A stretch of DNA of 64,000 nt from the NCBI GenBank assembly GCA_030550515.1, contig JAUQPE010000010.1, positions 1-64,000 on the forward strand. The letters are read 5' to 3'. Below, one piece after another: positions 16,615 through 26,200 of the stretch (within the stretch, counting starts at the first letter, position 1; every line of letters starts with the position of its first letter). Below the pieces are notes generated by a model, which was given only the letters and a program-made list of their open reading frames with translations, did not search any database and was not told the DNA's origin. A program made the translations under genes and the position numbers. The stretch is from Thermotogota bacterium. Lineage in GTDB: Bacteria; Thermotogota; Thermotogae; Thermotogales; Thermotogaceae.

Positions 16615-17385
16615 ATGCTCGAAGGGAAAGTAGCCATCGTGACGGGTGGTGGACAAGGTATCGGGGCCGCCATAGCACAGCTCTTTGCGGAAAACGGTAT
16701 GAAAGTGGTGATCGCTGAGATAGACGAAGAGGCAGGTGTCGAGAGGGAAGAGTTGCTCAGGGGAATGGGTTTGGATGTCAAGTTCGTGAAGACAGACGTT
16801 TCCGACGAGGAATCCGTCAAGATGATGGTGAAGAAAACCGTTGAGTACTACGGTGGCGTGGACGTTCTCGTGAACAACGCGGCGATAACTTCCGTGAAGA
16901 GCATATTCGAAAGGTCCCTCGAAGAGTGGGAGAGGGTGATCCGTGTCAACCTCACGGGTCCCTACCTGTGTTCCAGGTACTGTGCGGAAGAGATGGCGAA
17001 GAGGGGCGGTGGGGTCATAGTGAACATCGCGAGCACCCGTGCCTTCATGTCCGAACCCGACACCGAGCCGTACTCCGCTTCGAAAGGAGGCCTTGTTGCG
17101 TTGACGCATTCTCTGGCCATAAGCTTGGCGAAGTACCACATAAGGGTAGTCTGCGTAAGCCCAGGGTGGATCGAGACTTCGGAGTGGAAGAAAAAGTCCC
17201 TAAGGAAAAAACCAGAGCTCAGGCCAATAGATCATCTCCAGCATCCCGCGGGTAGGGTTGGAACCCCGATGGACATAGCACAGTTGTGTCTGTTCCTGGT
17301 GGATGACGAGAAAGCTGGTTTCATCACAGGAGTGAACATCACCGTCGACGGGGGAATGACGGTGAAGATGATATACGTCGACTAG
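16615..17385 (+). CDS. Short-chain dehydrogenase/reductase (SDR family)
   Basis: A 256-residue classical SDR oxidoreductase using NAD(P). Motifs: TGGGQGIG (cofactor binding, residues ~10-17), VLVNNAA, the catalytic serine near IASTRAF, YSASK with the catalytic Tyr and Lys, and SPGWIETS. The C-terminal [12 protein letters not shown] is typical of sugar or 3-oxoacyl SDRs. An acidic residue after the second strand (AEID) favours NAD over NADP. The substrate cannot be told; T. maritima has a homologue in the same place (TM0019). An ATG start follows an eight-G tract that should serve as ribosome binding site. Its TAG stop overlaps the mutL stop within the palindrome CTAG. Confidence 0.88.
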   Translation: MLEGKVAIVTGGGQGIGAAIAQLFAENGMKVVIAEIDEEAGVEREELLRGMGLDVKFVKTDVSDEESVKMMVKKTVEYYGGVDVLVNNAAITSVKSIFERSLEEWERVIRVNLTGPYLCSRYCAEEMAKRGGGVIVNIASTRAFMSEPDTEPYSASKGGLVALTHSLAISLAKYHIRVVCVSPGWIETSEWKKKSLRKKPELRPIDHLQHPAGRVGTPMDIAQLCLFLVDDEKAGFITGVNITVDGGMTVKMIYVD

Positions 17386-18929
17386 CCTCTTTCGAAGATT
17401 TTGTCTATTTCTTGGTAGTTCATCTTGAAAGATATCGGTCTTCCGTGGGGACAGCTGGTGTATCTTTTTCTGAAGAACTCGGTTAGGAGTCTTTCTGTCA
17501 GATCTTCGTCGAACTCCCCAGATTTTCTTGCGAGTTTACAGGCTGCCAGCGCCAGCTTTTCCTTCAGAGTCGAAACCTTCCCTCCTACCATTTCTTTCAA
17601 AAATCCCACCAACTCGTCCTGGGATAGGAACTCTGGTACCTTCTTGAACACGACGGTTTCTCCCAACATTTCGAAAGAAAACCCCAGTTCTTTCAACTCT
17701 TTCCCCATCAAGTCCAGCTCTTCTTTCATCTTCGAAACCTTCCAGTTCACCTCTTTCGTGGGCCAAGCTTTCTTGGAAAGTGTTTCCTCGTAGATCACCC
17801 TCTCGTGTAGTGCGTGTAAGTCTACGAACATCAAACCATCTTCTTCCTCAATCAGGGCGTACTTCCCTTTGACTATGAACCACCTCTTCGACTCGCCCTC
17901 TGCCACCATCCTGACTCTCTCCGAGATCTCCTCGTAGACCAGCGTCTTGTACCACTTCTTGGCGAGGTTTTTTCGAAGCACCTCTTCCACGACACCTAAA
18001 ACTCTTCCCTCGTTCGAGAACTTGACCGTCAACTTTGAGGGATGGACGTTCACGTCCACCTCGGAAGGGTCCAGTTCCAAAAAGATCACGGCGATCGGAA
18101 ATCTCCTCTTCGGAAGCTCGTACACTTTGTTGAGGACCTCACTCAGCTCTTCGCACAACACGAACCTTCCGTTCACGTAGAAGTACTGTCCCGTCCTGTC
18201 CGCTCTTGTGACGTCGCGGGACGAAACGATGCCTTTCACCCTCACACCGCTGACTTCCTCGTCGAAAGTGATGAAGCCCCTTCTGAGGTCTTCCAGGAGT
18301 ATCAGAGGCCTCTCGAAAGGGTCCGAAGTCTTCAGAAAATTCCACACCAACTTTCCATCGTGAACGAGTGAGAAGTTCACGTCGCTTCTCACCATCGCGA
18401 ACCTCTCGAACATTTCTTTTGACATCCTGTACTCGATGGTGGTCGACTTCAAGTTTTTCCTCTTCACGGGAATGTTGAAAAAGAGGTCCCGAACCGTAAC
18501 GGTCGTTCCCTTGCTCCTGAAAGCGTCAGCTACCTCCACTACCTCACCTGCTACTACCACCACGCGTGTAGCGAGCTGATCTTCTTCAGCTCTAGTAACG
18601 ATCTCAAGTCTGCTCACTTGAGCGATCGAAGAGAGTGCCTCACCCCTGAAGCCGTAAGTGGTTATCCTGAAGAGGTCTTCTCCCTTTTCTATCTTGCTCG
18701 TGGTGTGGGGCTGGATGGCAAGAAGAACGTCTTCCCTTGTCATGCCGATCCCATCGTCCTGGACCCTCACCAGGTTCTTCCCACCAGCCTCCAACTCCAC
18801 CGCAACAGTCGTGGCGCCGGCGTCCAAGCTGTTCTCCACGAGCTCTTTCACGACAAAGGAAGGGTTGTGCACCACTTCACCTGCCGCGATCTTCCTCACC
18901 AAACTCTCCGGCAACCTCTTCACCCTCAT
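17382..18929 (-). CDS. mutL: DNA mismatch repair protein MutL
   Basis: A 515-residue MutL, similar in length to T. maritima MutL (512). The N-terminal GHKL ATPase has [25 protein letters not shown] and [10 protein letters not shown]. The C-terminal half has the metal-binding endonuclease motif in [13 protein letters not shown] (DxHA(x)2E(x)4E) and CPHGRP near the end, so it should nick DNA as in bacteria without MutH. The ATG at 18929 shares one base with the esterase stop (TGATG) and follows GGAAGGATG; the longer upstream frame lies inside the esterase gene and is not MutL-like. No mutS is nearby. Confidence 0.96.
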   Translation of the reverse strand: MRVKRLPESLVRKIAAGEVVHNPSFVVKELVENSLDAGATTVAVELEAGGKNLVRVQDDGIGMTREDVLLAIQPHTTSKIEKGEDLFRITTYGFRGEALSSIAQVSRLEIVTRAEEDQLATRVVVVAGEVVEVADAFRSKGTTVTVRDLFFNIPVKRKNLKSTTIEYRMSKEMFERFAMVRSDVNFSLVHDGKLVWNFLKTSDPFERPLILLEDLRRGFITFDEEVSGVRVKGIVSSRDVTRADRTGQYFYVNGRFVLCEELSEVLNKVYELPKRRFPIAVIFLELDPSEVDVNVHPSKLTVKFSNEGRVLGVVEEVLRKNLAKKWYKTLVYEEISERVRMVAEGESKRWFIVKGKYALIEEEDGLMFVDLHALHERVIYEETLSKKAWPTKEVNWKVSKMKEELDLMGKELKELGFSFEMLGETVVFKKVPEFLSQDELVGFLKEMVGGKVSTLKEKLALAACKLARKSGEFDEDLTERLLTEFFRKRYTSCPHGRPISFKMNYQEIDKIFERG

Positions 18930-20047
18930 CAACTCATCCTTCCTTTTCTTTGCTGGAAGAGCCACTCCACGAGGTCTTCGCGCTCGTAAGCCGGCACCCA
19001 AGACGCGTGCGGATCGAACCCCAACTTCTCCATGAAACCTTTCTCGTATTCCGTGTACCTCACGCACCCCCCGCTCCTCACGAGGAGTTTCACGATCTCC
19101 CTGGAATAAGAGACAGACACCACACCATCGTCTTCGGCGTGGAACACCCACATTGGAACTTTTTTCATCGATTCAACCTTGGCTGGGTCCCCTCCTCCGC
19201 AGATCGGAACAGCCGCCGCAAACAGGTCAGGATACTCCGCAACGAGTGCGAAAGTGCCGAACCCTCCCATGGACAAACCCGTGATGTATATCCTCTCCTC
19301 ATCGATGCTGTAATCTTTCAGAAGGGACTCGATCACCTTCACAACGGTGAGGAGTTCTCTCGTTGGAGCGAAGATATCCCCATCGAAGATCTTGGTCCAG
19401 CTGCTCTCCGGAGGGCACTGCGGTGCCAGCACAAAACAAGGATGCCTCACCTGGACCCTCGGCTCGGCCCACACCACAGCCCCCCTGTAGGCTGCCAGCT
19501 GAACGTAGTTATCCGTTCCCCTCTCTCCAGCCCCGTGCAGGAACACCACCAATGGGTACTTCTTTCCAGGCTCGATCTCTGGTGGCACGAAGAGTCGGTA
19601 AGGGATCCTCACGCCGTCTCTCTCAAAGACAAACTGCTGGAACTCGTCTATCACCAAGTGCCTCTCTTCCCGTATCGTGAAGTCTCTACTTTGAATCCAA
19701 CCCCTGGTGGACGATATCTTCTTTATCTGGCGCACTTCGTGCTCCAACTGTAATCTCTTTGCAAGGCCGGTGGGTTCGTAACGAATAGTCCTGGCCAGTG
19801 GTTCAGAGGTGTCGAGTTCTAAAACTACATACCTGCCTTTTTTCAGGAAAGGCCTCCTCACCAAGTCCGCCTCACCTTCGCTCACGTAAACGTTCTTTAC
19901 AGTCCTCTTGTGGAGGTTTCCAGCGTGGACAGCTTCCACGATGAACACGTCACAGTCGAGAGAAGAAGCCTCCACCTCCGCCGAGTAATCGATCACAATG
20001 GCACACACTTTTTCCCCATCAGGAAAAACCTTGGTGATCGCTTTCAT
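18929..20047 (-). CDS. Esterase with N-terminal Ig-like domain (EstA/TM0033-like)
   Basis: A 372-residue esterase. Residues 1 to ~130 form a beta-rich Ig-like domain and the rest an alpha/beta hydrolase: [12 protein letters not shown] (oxyanion), [10 protein letters not shown] (nucleophile elbow), aspartate in HAEDDGVV and histidine in DPHASW. This layout matches the T. maritima esterase EstA (TM0033) and the PHB-depolymerase-like peptidase group. No signal peptide is visible with the ATG at 20047, which has GGGGAGG upstream; upstream frame extensions run into noncoding sequence. It sits between mutL and the laminarinase operon terminator, not beside the ROK regulator as I recall for T. maritima. 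Confidence 0.85.
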   Translation of the reverse strand: MKAITKVFPDGEKVCAIVIDYSAEVEASSLDCDVFIVEAVHAGNLHKRTVKNVYVSEGEADLVRRPFLKKGRYVVLELDTSEPLARTIRYEPTGLAKRLQLEHEVRQIKKISSTRGWIQSRDFTIREERHLVIDEFQQFVFERDGVRIPYRLFVPPEIEPGKKYPLVVFLHGAGERGTDNYVQLAAYRGAVVWAEPRVQVRHPCFVLAPQCPPESSWTKIFDGDIFAPTRELLTVVKVIESLLKDYSIDEERIYITGLSMGGFGTFALVAEYPDLFAAAVPICGGGDPAKVESMKKVPMWVFHAEDDGVVSVSYSREIVKLLVRSGGCVRYTEYEKGFMEKLGFDPHASWVPAYEREDLVEWLFQQRKGRMS

Positions 20048-20094
20048 GTCGTTTTCCTCCCCTCTGCTGTCGTCTTCAAGAGTGAGTATACTCC

Positions 20095-20130
20095 AAACAA
20101 AAACCCGGTGGCGAACGTTCAGCCACCGGG
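20095..20130 (-). terminator. Intrinsic terminator of the beta-glucan operon
   Basis: On the minus strand, arms CCCGGTGGC and GCCACCGGG with a 9-base loop, followed by TTTTTGTTT. It ends the operon that finishes with the laminarinase gene. Confidence 0.9.
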
Positions 20131-20156
20131 AACGTGATATCAAGTCCGGCAAGCGT

Positions 20157-22049
20157 TCAACGGGGAACGATGTAGACGTCGTCGAAGTAAATGGTCGTGG
20201 GGACGCCCTTACCGAGTTCGAAACTGATCTGGACGACTTCATCCGCGTCGAGTGGATGCGTGTACTCGAAGGTGAAGGTTTGCCAATCCGTGCCCAGTTC
20301 CACGGTGCGCGCAAAGTAGTTGATCCAAGGATCATGGTTTTGGAGGATCTTCACGTTGATGGTTCTCGGCGTGTCGGCCTTCGCCCTGAAGGTGATGGTG
20401 TAAACTTTTCCTCTTTTGAGTCCCACCCATTGGTTGAACTGGATGTGCCAGGTTTCTGTTCCGGTGTTCGAGAGCGTTATGTAGGCGTAGCCTTCCCTCA
20501 CACCGTACGCGGACACTTTTGCTGGACTTATCCCCCAGTCGCCCGCCTGCCAGATGAACCACTCGTCTGGTCGGTTCTGCTGGTCGTTCACGATGGGGGA
20601 GTCGAACGTAGCATTGTTGATCGCCTCGAAGGTGACGTCTGGGCGCGGTGTTTCTTCAAGTTCTGCTTCTCTTTCCACCCTCTCAAATTCGACCGGTTTG
20701 TAAACCCTGATGTAATCTATGTACATCCTCTGAGGGAACTGCGTGGTCTCGTCTGGATAGCCGGGCCAGTGACCCCCGACCGCGACGTTCACTATCAAGA
20801 AGAACGGATGATCAAACACCCACTTCAGCCCCTGCGCTTCGAGTTTGCTCTTGCACAGCGTGTGGTAGAGCTCTCCGTCCACGTACCACTTCACGAGGTC
20901 CTCGTACCACTCGATGGCGAAGACGTGGAAATCCTCGGAAAAGTCTGGGACACCTTCAGGTAACTTGTAGGATCTCCCTATGCTGGCTCCACCAGAATAC
21001 CCAGGCCCATGCGCGGTCCCGTACACCGTTCTGGTGTCGTGTCCCAGCATCTCCATGATGTCTATCTCGCCACAGCTGGGCCATCCAACCCTTCCTATGT
21101 CTGAACCGAGCATCCACAGCGCCGGCCATATCCCCTTCCCCTTGGGAAGCTTGGCCCTTATCTCCACCTTCCCGTACTTGAACTCGAACTTTCCTTCCGT
21201 CGTCATCCTCGAGGATGTGTAATCGTAAGTTCCCCACTGATCCGAGACTTTCTCCTTCCGAGCCTCTATGACGAGGCATCCGTTCTCCACCCACGCGTTT
21301 TTGTCCGTGTAATACTGAAGTTCCGCGTTGCCCCAGCCTGGTATGCCCTTCGCATGGCCGTTGCCGATTTCGAAGTTCCAAACGCTTGGGTCTATCCCAT
21401 CTTCGTCGAACTCTTGAGACCAGACCAGCTTCCAACTCTTGACCAGGTAATCCGGGCAAACAACCTTCCCCATCTCAAGGACCCTCACTTTCTCCATGGA
21501 GACGTCGTCTATCCACACGGTCCCAACCGCTCGACCGAGCTGGAACTCGAACCTGGCCTTTTGGTCGGTCTCCTGTCTCATGATGAAGGTGAACTCGAAG
21601 GTCTTCCACTCTTCAGTGAGGTCGAACACCATTCCACCGGATTCGTCGCCACCCGGGTTGTACGCCACCCAACCTCTTCCCGCGGTCCCACCCACCTTGA
21701 GTCCTATCCTGCGGGCGGGAGACGCCTTCGCCCTGAAAGACACCTTGTACTCGCAGAACTTCTCCACGGTGATCGGGGATTGGATGACTTGGACCGACCA
21801 CGTGTGTTGCCCACCGTCTTCCACTTCGACGACCAAGACGCCCTCTCTCACCTGCGCCTTACCTACACCTCCGCTGTTCAAAAAGAACACCCAGTTGTTC
21901 TTTGTTTCGAAGTCTCCCGTCGGCGAATCCGGCACGTCCACCCCAACCACCAGTACAGGTTCATCGAAGGAACCATTCCCCAGGATGCTCTGAGCGAGAG
22001 CTAGCAAAGAGAAGAGAACCACACAGAGAACCACCAGGGCGCCCCTCAT
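20157..22049 (-). CDS. Laminarinase, endo-beta-1,3-glucanase (GH16 with two CBM4-like modules)
   Basis: A 630-residue secreted enzyme with an N-terminal signal peptide (MRGALVVLCVVLFSLLALAQ). Modules in order: a CBM4-like domain (about 25-195), the GH16 catalytic domain (about 205-450) with the active-site ExDxxE in CGEIDIMEML and the substrate-binding GYSGGASIGRSY region, a short acidic linker, and a second CBM4-like domain (about 480-630). It cleaves beta-1,3-glucan such as laminarin outside the cell. The architecture equals T. maritima Lam16A (TM0024). The start ATG has GAGGGGTGAG upstream, 14 bases after bglB. It is the last gene of the operon. Confidence 0.95.
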   Translation of the reverse strand: MRGALVVLCVVLFSLLALAQSILGNGSFDEPVLVVGVDVPDSPTGDFETKNNWVFFLNSGGVGKAQVREGVLVVEVEDGGQHTWSVQVIQSPITVEKFCEYKVSFRAKASPARRIGLKVGGTAGRGWVAYNPGGDESGGMVFDLTEEWKTFEFTFIMRQETDQKARFEFQLGRAVGTVWIDDVSMEKVRVLEMGKVVCPDYLVKSWKLVWSQEFDEDGIDPSVWNFEIGNGHAKGIPGWGNAELQYYTDKNAWVENGCLVIEARKEKVSDQWGTYDYTSSRMTTEGKFEFKYGKVEIRAKLPKGKGIWPALWMLGSDIGRVGWPSCGEIDIMEMLGHDTRTVYGTAHGPGYSGGASIGRSYKLPEGVPDFSEDFHVFAIEWYEDLVKWYVDGELYHTLCKSKLEAQGLKWVFDHPFFLIVNVAVGGHWPGYPDETTQFPQRMYIDYIRVYKPVEFERVEREAELEETPRPDVTFEAINNATFDSPIVNDQQNRPDEWFIWQAGDWGISPAKVSAYGVREGYAYITLSNTGTETWHIQFNQWVGLKRGKVYTITFRAKADTPRTINVKILQNHDPWINYFARTVELGTDWQTFTFEYTHPLDADEVVQISFELGKGVPTTIYFDDVYIVPR

Positions 22050-22062
22050 AACAACTCACCCC

Positions 22063-24225
22063 TCACGGCTTGTACCTTTTCTCCTCGAGCACCACACATC
22101 CTTTCAACCGGATGTCCCTGGAGGATGCGCCGACTCTGATCTCGTACTCTCCGGCCTCAACGACCCACTCCCTTCCGTCGAAGCTGGCGAGATCTCTGAG
22201 TGGGATCTCCAAAGTCACCAGTTCCTCCTCCCTTGTTTTCAAGAGCTTGGTCTTGTGGAAGGTCTTGAGCTCTTGGAAGGGTTTTCCTATCTTTCCTTTC
22301 GGTGCCTTGACGTAGACCTGAGAGACTTCTTTCCCCGCAAAGTCTCCGACGTTTCGGATCGTGTAGGAGACTTTCAGCACTTCGCCGTCTCGTTCGATCT
22401 TCAGATCCTTGTACTCGAACTTCGTGTAGGAGAGGCCGTAACCGAACTCGTAAGCCGGCTCGACCCCAAAGGTGTCGTAGTACCGATAGCCGACGTAGAT
22501 GTCTTCTTCGTAGATCACCTTTTGTGGGTTCTCCTTCGGCTCTCCAGGGAAGGTCCAGGATGGCACATCGGAATAATCCTTCGGGAAAGTGGTCGGAAGT
22601 TTGCCGGATGGGCTCACCTCACCGACGAGCACGTCCGCCACGACTCTTCCGGTTTCTTGGCCGGCCTGCCAGATCACGAGGATCGCGTCGACCAAATCCC
22701 GCCAGCTCGCCACCTCTATGGGACTTCCTATGTTCAGCAACACGACAACCTTCTTTCCGAACTCGTGAAAACTCTTCGAAACGACTTCGACGAGCTCGCG
22801 TTCATCGTCGGAAAGGTAGAAGTCCCCCTTCACGGGTTTTCTGTCGTAGCCCTCTCCGGAGATCCTGCTGATCACGATCACGGCGACGTCGTTCTCCTTG
22901 GCAAATTTCTTCAAGTCCTTTTCGTCAAGGAAGTTTTCAGGAAGTTTAGGTTTGATCGGTGTACCCCACGCGTCCCTTCTAACTTTGTACTCCTCCTTTT
23001 GCCTCATCTTTTGAACGTAATCCTCGTAGATCCTCGCAAGCCTTTCGTCCAGTTTGACTTTTCTCTCTCTCAAACCATCGAGGACGTTGATCACGTACCT
23101 TGGGTGGGTGTCACCGCTGCCGGTCCCACCTTTGACCGTCTCTATCTGACCGGTTCCAAAGAGCGCCACCTTCGTCTCACGAGAAATGGGAAGGGTATTT
23201 TCGTTCTTCAAGAGCACCACACCTTCCACACCGGCCAGGTAGGCGACTCGAGCGTGCGCTTCCAAGTTCGGATTGTTCGAATACCTGTATCCTCTGAAAG
23301 AAGGCGAGTTTAAAAACACCTTCAGAACGTTCCTAACGCACTCGTCCAACTCCTCCTCGGTGAGCTTTCCGCTCCTCAAGGCGTCCAAGATCTCCTCCAC
23401 TTCGTCGACTCTCTGTTGGTTAACCTGGTAAGACTTTCCCGGCATTATGAGGTCGTTCCCAGACTTTATCTGCTCCGCGGCGCTGTCCCCAGCGTACCAA
23501 TCGCTCATGACGAGCCCTTCGAAGCCCCATTCCTTCCTCAAGACTTCCTTCAGGAGCCACTCGTGTTGCGAGCAGTACTTGCCGTTCAGTTTGTTGTAGG
23601 CACTCATCACCGCCCACGGCCTTCCCTTCTTCACGGCTATCTCGAAAGCCCTCAAGTAGATCTCCCTGAGCGCCCGTTCGGAGACCAGCGTGTCCACGAG
23701 CATCCTGTTGGTTTCCTGTTCGTTCGCCGCGAAGTGCTTCACACAAGCACCGACCCCTTGGGACTGGACGCCCTTCACGAAAGCCGCAGCGAGCTCTCCC
23801 GAAAGGACGGGATCCTCAGAGTAGTACTCGAAATTCCTCCCACACAGAGGATTCCTGTGTATGTTGATGGCCGGCGCGAGGAGCACGTCCACACCGTATT
23901 CTCTGGCCTCCTCCCCCATCGCCTTCCCGACCTCTTCCAAGAGCTCCCTGTTCCAAGTGGAGGCAAGCATCGTTTCGACGGGGAAGGCCGTGGCGTGGTA
24001 CGTCTTTTCGTCGCCCTCTCTGTTTGGGTTGATCCTCAGGCCCGCTGGCCCATCCGCCAGCACCGCCGACGGAATGCCAAGCCTTGGAATGGGGTGTGTC
24101 TCGCCGGCGGCACCCGGGACTTTGGAGTGCGGGTTCCCGAACAGACCAGGGAGCCCCACACCGACCAAAAGTTTCACTTTCTCTTCGACAGTCATTTGGG
24201 ACAGGAGTTCATCCACGCGGTCCAT
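22063..24225 (-). CDS. bglB: Beta-glucosidase (GH3)
   Basis: A 720-residue GH3 enzyme without signal peptide that should remove glucose from imported cello- and laminari-oligosaccharides in the cytoplasm. The catalytic nucleophile is D242 in LVMSDWYAG, the same number as in T. neapolitana Bgl3B. Other conserved parts are ADGPAGLR, CVKHFAANEQE and the GH3 C-terminal domain (AVIVISRISGEGYDR), followed by a fibronectin type III-like domain (SYTIRNVGDFAGKEV). The ATG start overlaps the small membrane protein gene by 17 bases, so translation may be coupled. It stands next to last in the operon. Confidence 0.95.
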   Translation of the reverse strand: MDRVDELLSQMTVEEKVKLLVGVGLPGLFGNPHSKVPGAAGETHPIPRLGIPSAVLADGPAGLRINPNREGDEKTYHATAFPVETMLASTWNRELLEEVGKAMGEEAREYGVDVLLAPAINIHRNPLCGRNFEYYSEDPVLSGELAAAFVKGVQSQGVGACVKHFAANEQETNRMLVDTLVSERALREIYLRAFEIAVKKGRPWAVMSAYNKLNGKYCSQHEWLLKEVLRKEWGFEGLVMSDWYAGDSAAEQIKSGNDLIMPGKSYQVNQQRVDEVEEILDALRSGKLTEEELDECVRNVLKVFLNSPSFRGYRYSNNPNLEAHARVAYLAGVEGVVLLKNENTLPISRETKVALFGTGQIETVKGGTGSGDTHPRYVINVLDGLRERKVKLDERLARIYEDYVQKMRQKEEYKVRRDAWGTPIKPKLPENFLDEKDLKKFAKENDVAVIVISRISGEGYDRKPVKGDFYLSDDERELVEVVSKSFHEFGKKVVVLLNIGSPIEVASWRDLVDAILVIWQAGQETGRVVADVLVGEVSPSGKLPTTFPKDYSDVPSWTFPGEPKENPQKVIYEEDIYVGYRYYDTFGVEPAYEFGYGLSYTKFEYKDLKIERDGEVLKVSYTIRNVGDFAGKEVSQVYVKAPKGKIGKPFQELKTFHKTKLLKTREEELVTLEIPLRDLASFDGREWVVEAGEYEIRVGASSRDIRLKGCVVLEEKRYKP

Positions 24226-24409
24226 CTTTATCCCTCCTCTTCTTTTCCAACGTTACGAACACTATTAAACACGCGACCGTGAAGATCAAGAGAAACAGGT
24301 TCACGTAGAACTCGGGAGGTCTGGTACCCTTCCAGAGGTAATAAGCAAGAGTGAAGAGCTCCAGGACGAGCGCCCAGGAGAAGACCAAGATGAGAGGTTT
24401 CAAGATCAC
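24209..24409 (-). CDS. Small two-helix membrane protein of unknown function
   Basis: A 66-residue protein with two predicted membrane helices (about residues 5-24 and 36-54) and a strongly charged C-terminal tail (EKKRRDKDGPRG). I recognise no domain. The GTG start overlaps the ATPase gene stop (GTGA) and its end overlaps bglB by 17 bases, so it is translated within the transporter/glucosidase operon. A small gene of this kind stands in the same place in T. maritima as I recall (TM0026), which supports it being real. It might assist the ABC transporter or be a leader for bglB translation; both are guesses. Confidence 0.7.
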   Translation of the reverse strand: MILKPLILVFSWALVLELFTLAYYLWKGTRPPEFYVNLFLLIFTVACLIVFVTLEKKRRDKDGPRG

Positions 24410-25209
24410 ACCAAATCCTCCATCCTTTTGTACAACTTCGGTATACTGGACACGAGTGTCTTCGTGTACTCGTGCTTGGGGCTCAGAACGATTTCATCGG
24501 GACTTCCCTCCTCGACGATCCTTCCATCTTTCATGACGAAGATCCTGTCGGAGACGTAGTAGGCGAGCCCCAAATCGTGCGTGATGAACATAATCGAGGT
24601 GCCGTTTTCCTCCCTCATCTCCTCGAGGAGCTTGATGATGCCTCCCCTAGAAGAGGCGTCTATCATCGACGTTGGCTCGTCGGCCACGATGAAGAGGGGT
24701 TTCAGTATCCAGCACCTTGCGATCATGATCCTCTGTTTTTGACCACCGGAAAGCTGATGGGGATACTTCCCGAGGACATCTTTTGGATCGAGCCCCACTC
24801 GAAGGAGCGACTCTTTTATGAGGTTGAGCTTATCTTGTTTTGACAAATCCTCGCCGAGAAGTTCTATCGCTTGCCAGAGTGTCCTCTCGACTGGGTAAAA
24901 GGGATTGTAACTTGCGAAAGGATCTTGGAACACCGCGTGCATTTTCCTCCTGAACTCCCTCAACTCTTCTCTCTCTTTGAGGTCCCTCCACACGTCCTTT
25001 CCTTCAAAAAGGATCTCACCACGGGTGGGGGGAAGGAGCCTGAGGATCATCTTCGCGGTTGTGGTCTTCCCGCTTCCACTCTCTCCCACCAGTGAGACTA
25101 TCTCGCCCCCTTTGACTTCGAAAGAGACGTCCCTCACCGCCTCGACGTGTCTTCTGGAGAAGAATCCCATCGAAAAGGTCTTTGAAAGGTTTCTCACGAC
25201 CAACCTCAT
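24406..25209 (-). CDS. Oligosaccharide ABC transporter ATP-binding protein (OppF-like)
   Basis: A 267-residue ATPase of the oligopeptide (Opp) family. Motifs: Walker A GESGSGKTT, Q-loop AVFQDPFAS, signature LSGGQKQR, Walker B FIVADEPT and the H-loop ITHD. Despite the family name, Opp-type systems of Thermotoga import oligosaccharides; the linked glucanase and glucosidase point to beta-glucan fragments. The ATG at 25209 overlaps the stop of the preceding ATPase gene (ATGA) and has GGAGGATAG upstream. It lacks the C-terminal cysteine-rich Opp extension found in its partner. Confidence 0.92.
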   Translation of the reverse strand: MRLVVRNLSKTFSMGFFSRRHVEAVRDVSFEVKGGEIVSLVGESGSGKTTTAKMILRLLPPTRGEILFEGKDVWRDLKEREELREFRRKMHAVFQDPFASYNPFYPVERTLWQAIELLGEDLSKQDKLNLIKESLLRVGLDPKDVLGKYPHQLSGGQKQRIMIARCWILKPLFIVADEPTSMIDASSRGGIIKLLEEMREENGTSIMFITHDLGLAYYVSDRIFVMKDGRIVEEGSPDEIVLSPKHEYTKTLVSSIPKLYKRMEDLV

Positions 25210-26198
25210 GCTATCTCCTCCGTGAAGAGAAAACACGCGACTTTTCGCCCTTTCTCTACCTCAACTAGGGCGGGTTCTTTCTCCCTACACACCTTCATCG
25301 CGTAGGTACACCTTGGGTGGAACCTACACCCTGTCGGCGGATCTATGAGGTTAGGTGGAGCTCCCGGAATGGTCGTTATACCTCTGTCCTTCACCTCAGG
25401 TTCCGGCGTGAGCACGGAATCCAACAAACCCTTGGTGTAAGGGTGAAGGGGTTTTCTCAACATCTCCTCGAGAGGCGATACCTCGACGACCTTTCCAGCG
25501 TACATGACCACCATCCTGTCCGCCATCTGTCTCAAGGTAGCGATGTCGTGCGTGATGAAGACGATGCTCTTGACGATCCCTCGTTTCTTCATTTGCATCA
25601 ACACTTTTAGGAAGATCTTCTGGTTCACCACGTCGAGGGCGGAAGTCGGCTCGTCCGCTATGAGGAGCTGAGGGTTGAGGAGTGTGGCGATGGCGATCAC
25701 GGCCCTCTGTCTCATGCCTCCCGAGAACTCGAAAGGGTACCTTTCCAACCACACCGGATCGAGCCCCACCTCTTGGAATCTGATCCTGATCTTTTCCAGG
25801 ATCTCTTCCTTAGGTATGTTGTGAGACTCCGCAAGGTGCTCCACGTACTTTCTCACCTTTATGGTGGGCATCAGAGCGTTCATGGCCGACTGAGGGATCA
25901 CCGCCATCTCCTTACCCCAGAGTCTCTTCTTGACCTCTTCTCTGCCCAGCGAAGAGATTTCGAGGAAACCGTTCCCCATCTTGAAGAGGACACGACCCTC
26001 CACCAACACGAGGGGCTTTCTCAGGTTCATCATCAAGACGTTTGAAAGGGTTGATTTTCCGCAGCCAGACTCTCCCACCACACCGAGCACTTCTCCCTCG
26101 TTCACCTCGAAAGAAACCCCGTCCACCGCTCTCACGAAGACCCTTCCGAGTTTGTAGTAAGCTCTGACTCCTTCCACCTTGAGAAGGGGTTCCACCAT
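25206..26198 (-). CDS. Oligosaccharide ABC transporter ATP-binding protein (OppD-like)
   Basis: A 330-residue ATPase: Walker [10 protein letters not shown], signature FSGGMRQR, Walker B LLIADEPT, H-loop ITHD. The C-terminal Opp extension contains CRFHPRCTYAMKVC, a cysteine pattern that in related OppD proteins binds an iron-sulphur cluster. It forms a heterodimer with the OppF-like protein encoded next and drives the two permeases. The start ATG has GGAGTAGAG upstream and lies within 3 bases of the permease stop. Confidence 0.93.
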   Translation of the reverse strand: MVEPLLKVEGVRAYYKLGRVFVRAVDGVSFEVNEGEVLGVVGESGCGKSTLSNVLMMNLRKPLVLVEGRVLFKMGNGFLEISSLGREEVKKRLWGKEMAVIPQSAMNALMPTIKVRKYVEHLAESHNIPKEEILEKIRIRFQEVGLDPVWLERYPFEFSGGMRQRAVIAIATLLNPQLLIADEPTSALDVVNQKIFLKVLMQMKKRGIVKSIVFITHDIATLRQMADRMVVMYAGKVVEVSPLEEMLRKPLHPYTKGLLDSVLTPEPEVKDRGITTIPGAPPNLIDPPTGCRFHPRCTYAMKVCREKEPALVEVEKGRKVACFLFTEEIA

Positions 26199-26200
26199 CT

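Noticed and set aside
17382-19151. N-terminally extended MutL reading
   Set aside because: The extra 74 codons lie in the esterase gene and resemble no MutL; the ATG at 18929 has a ribosome binding site and gives the family length.
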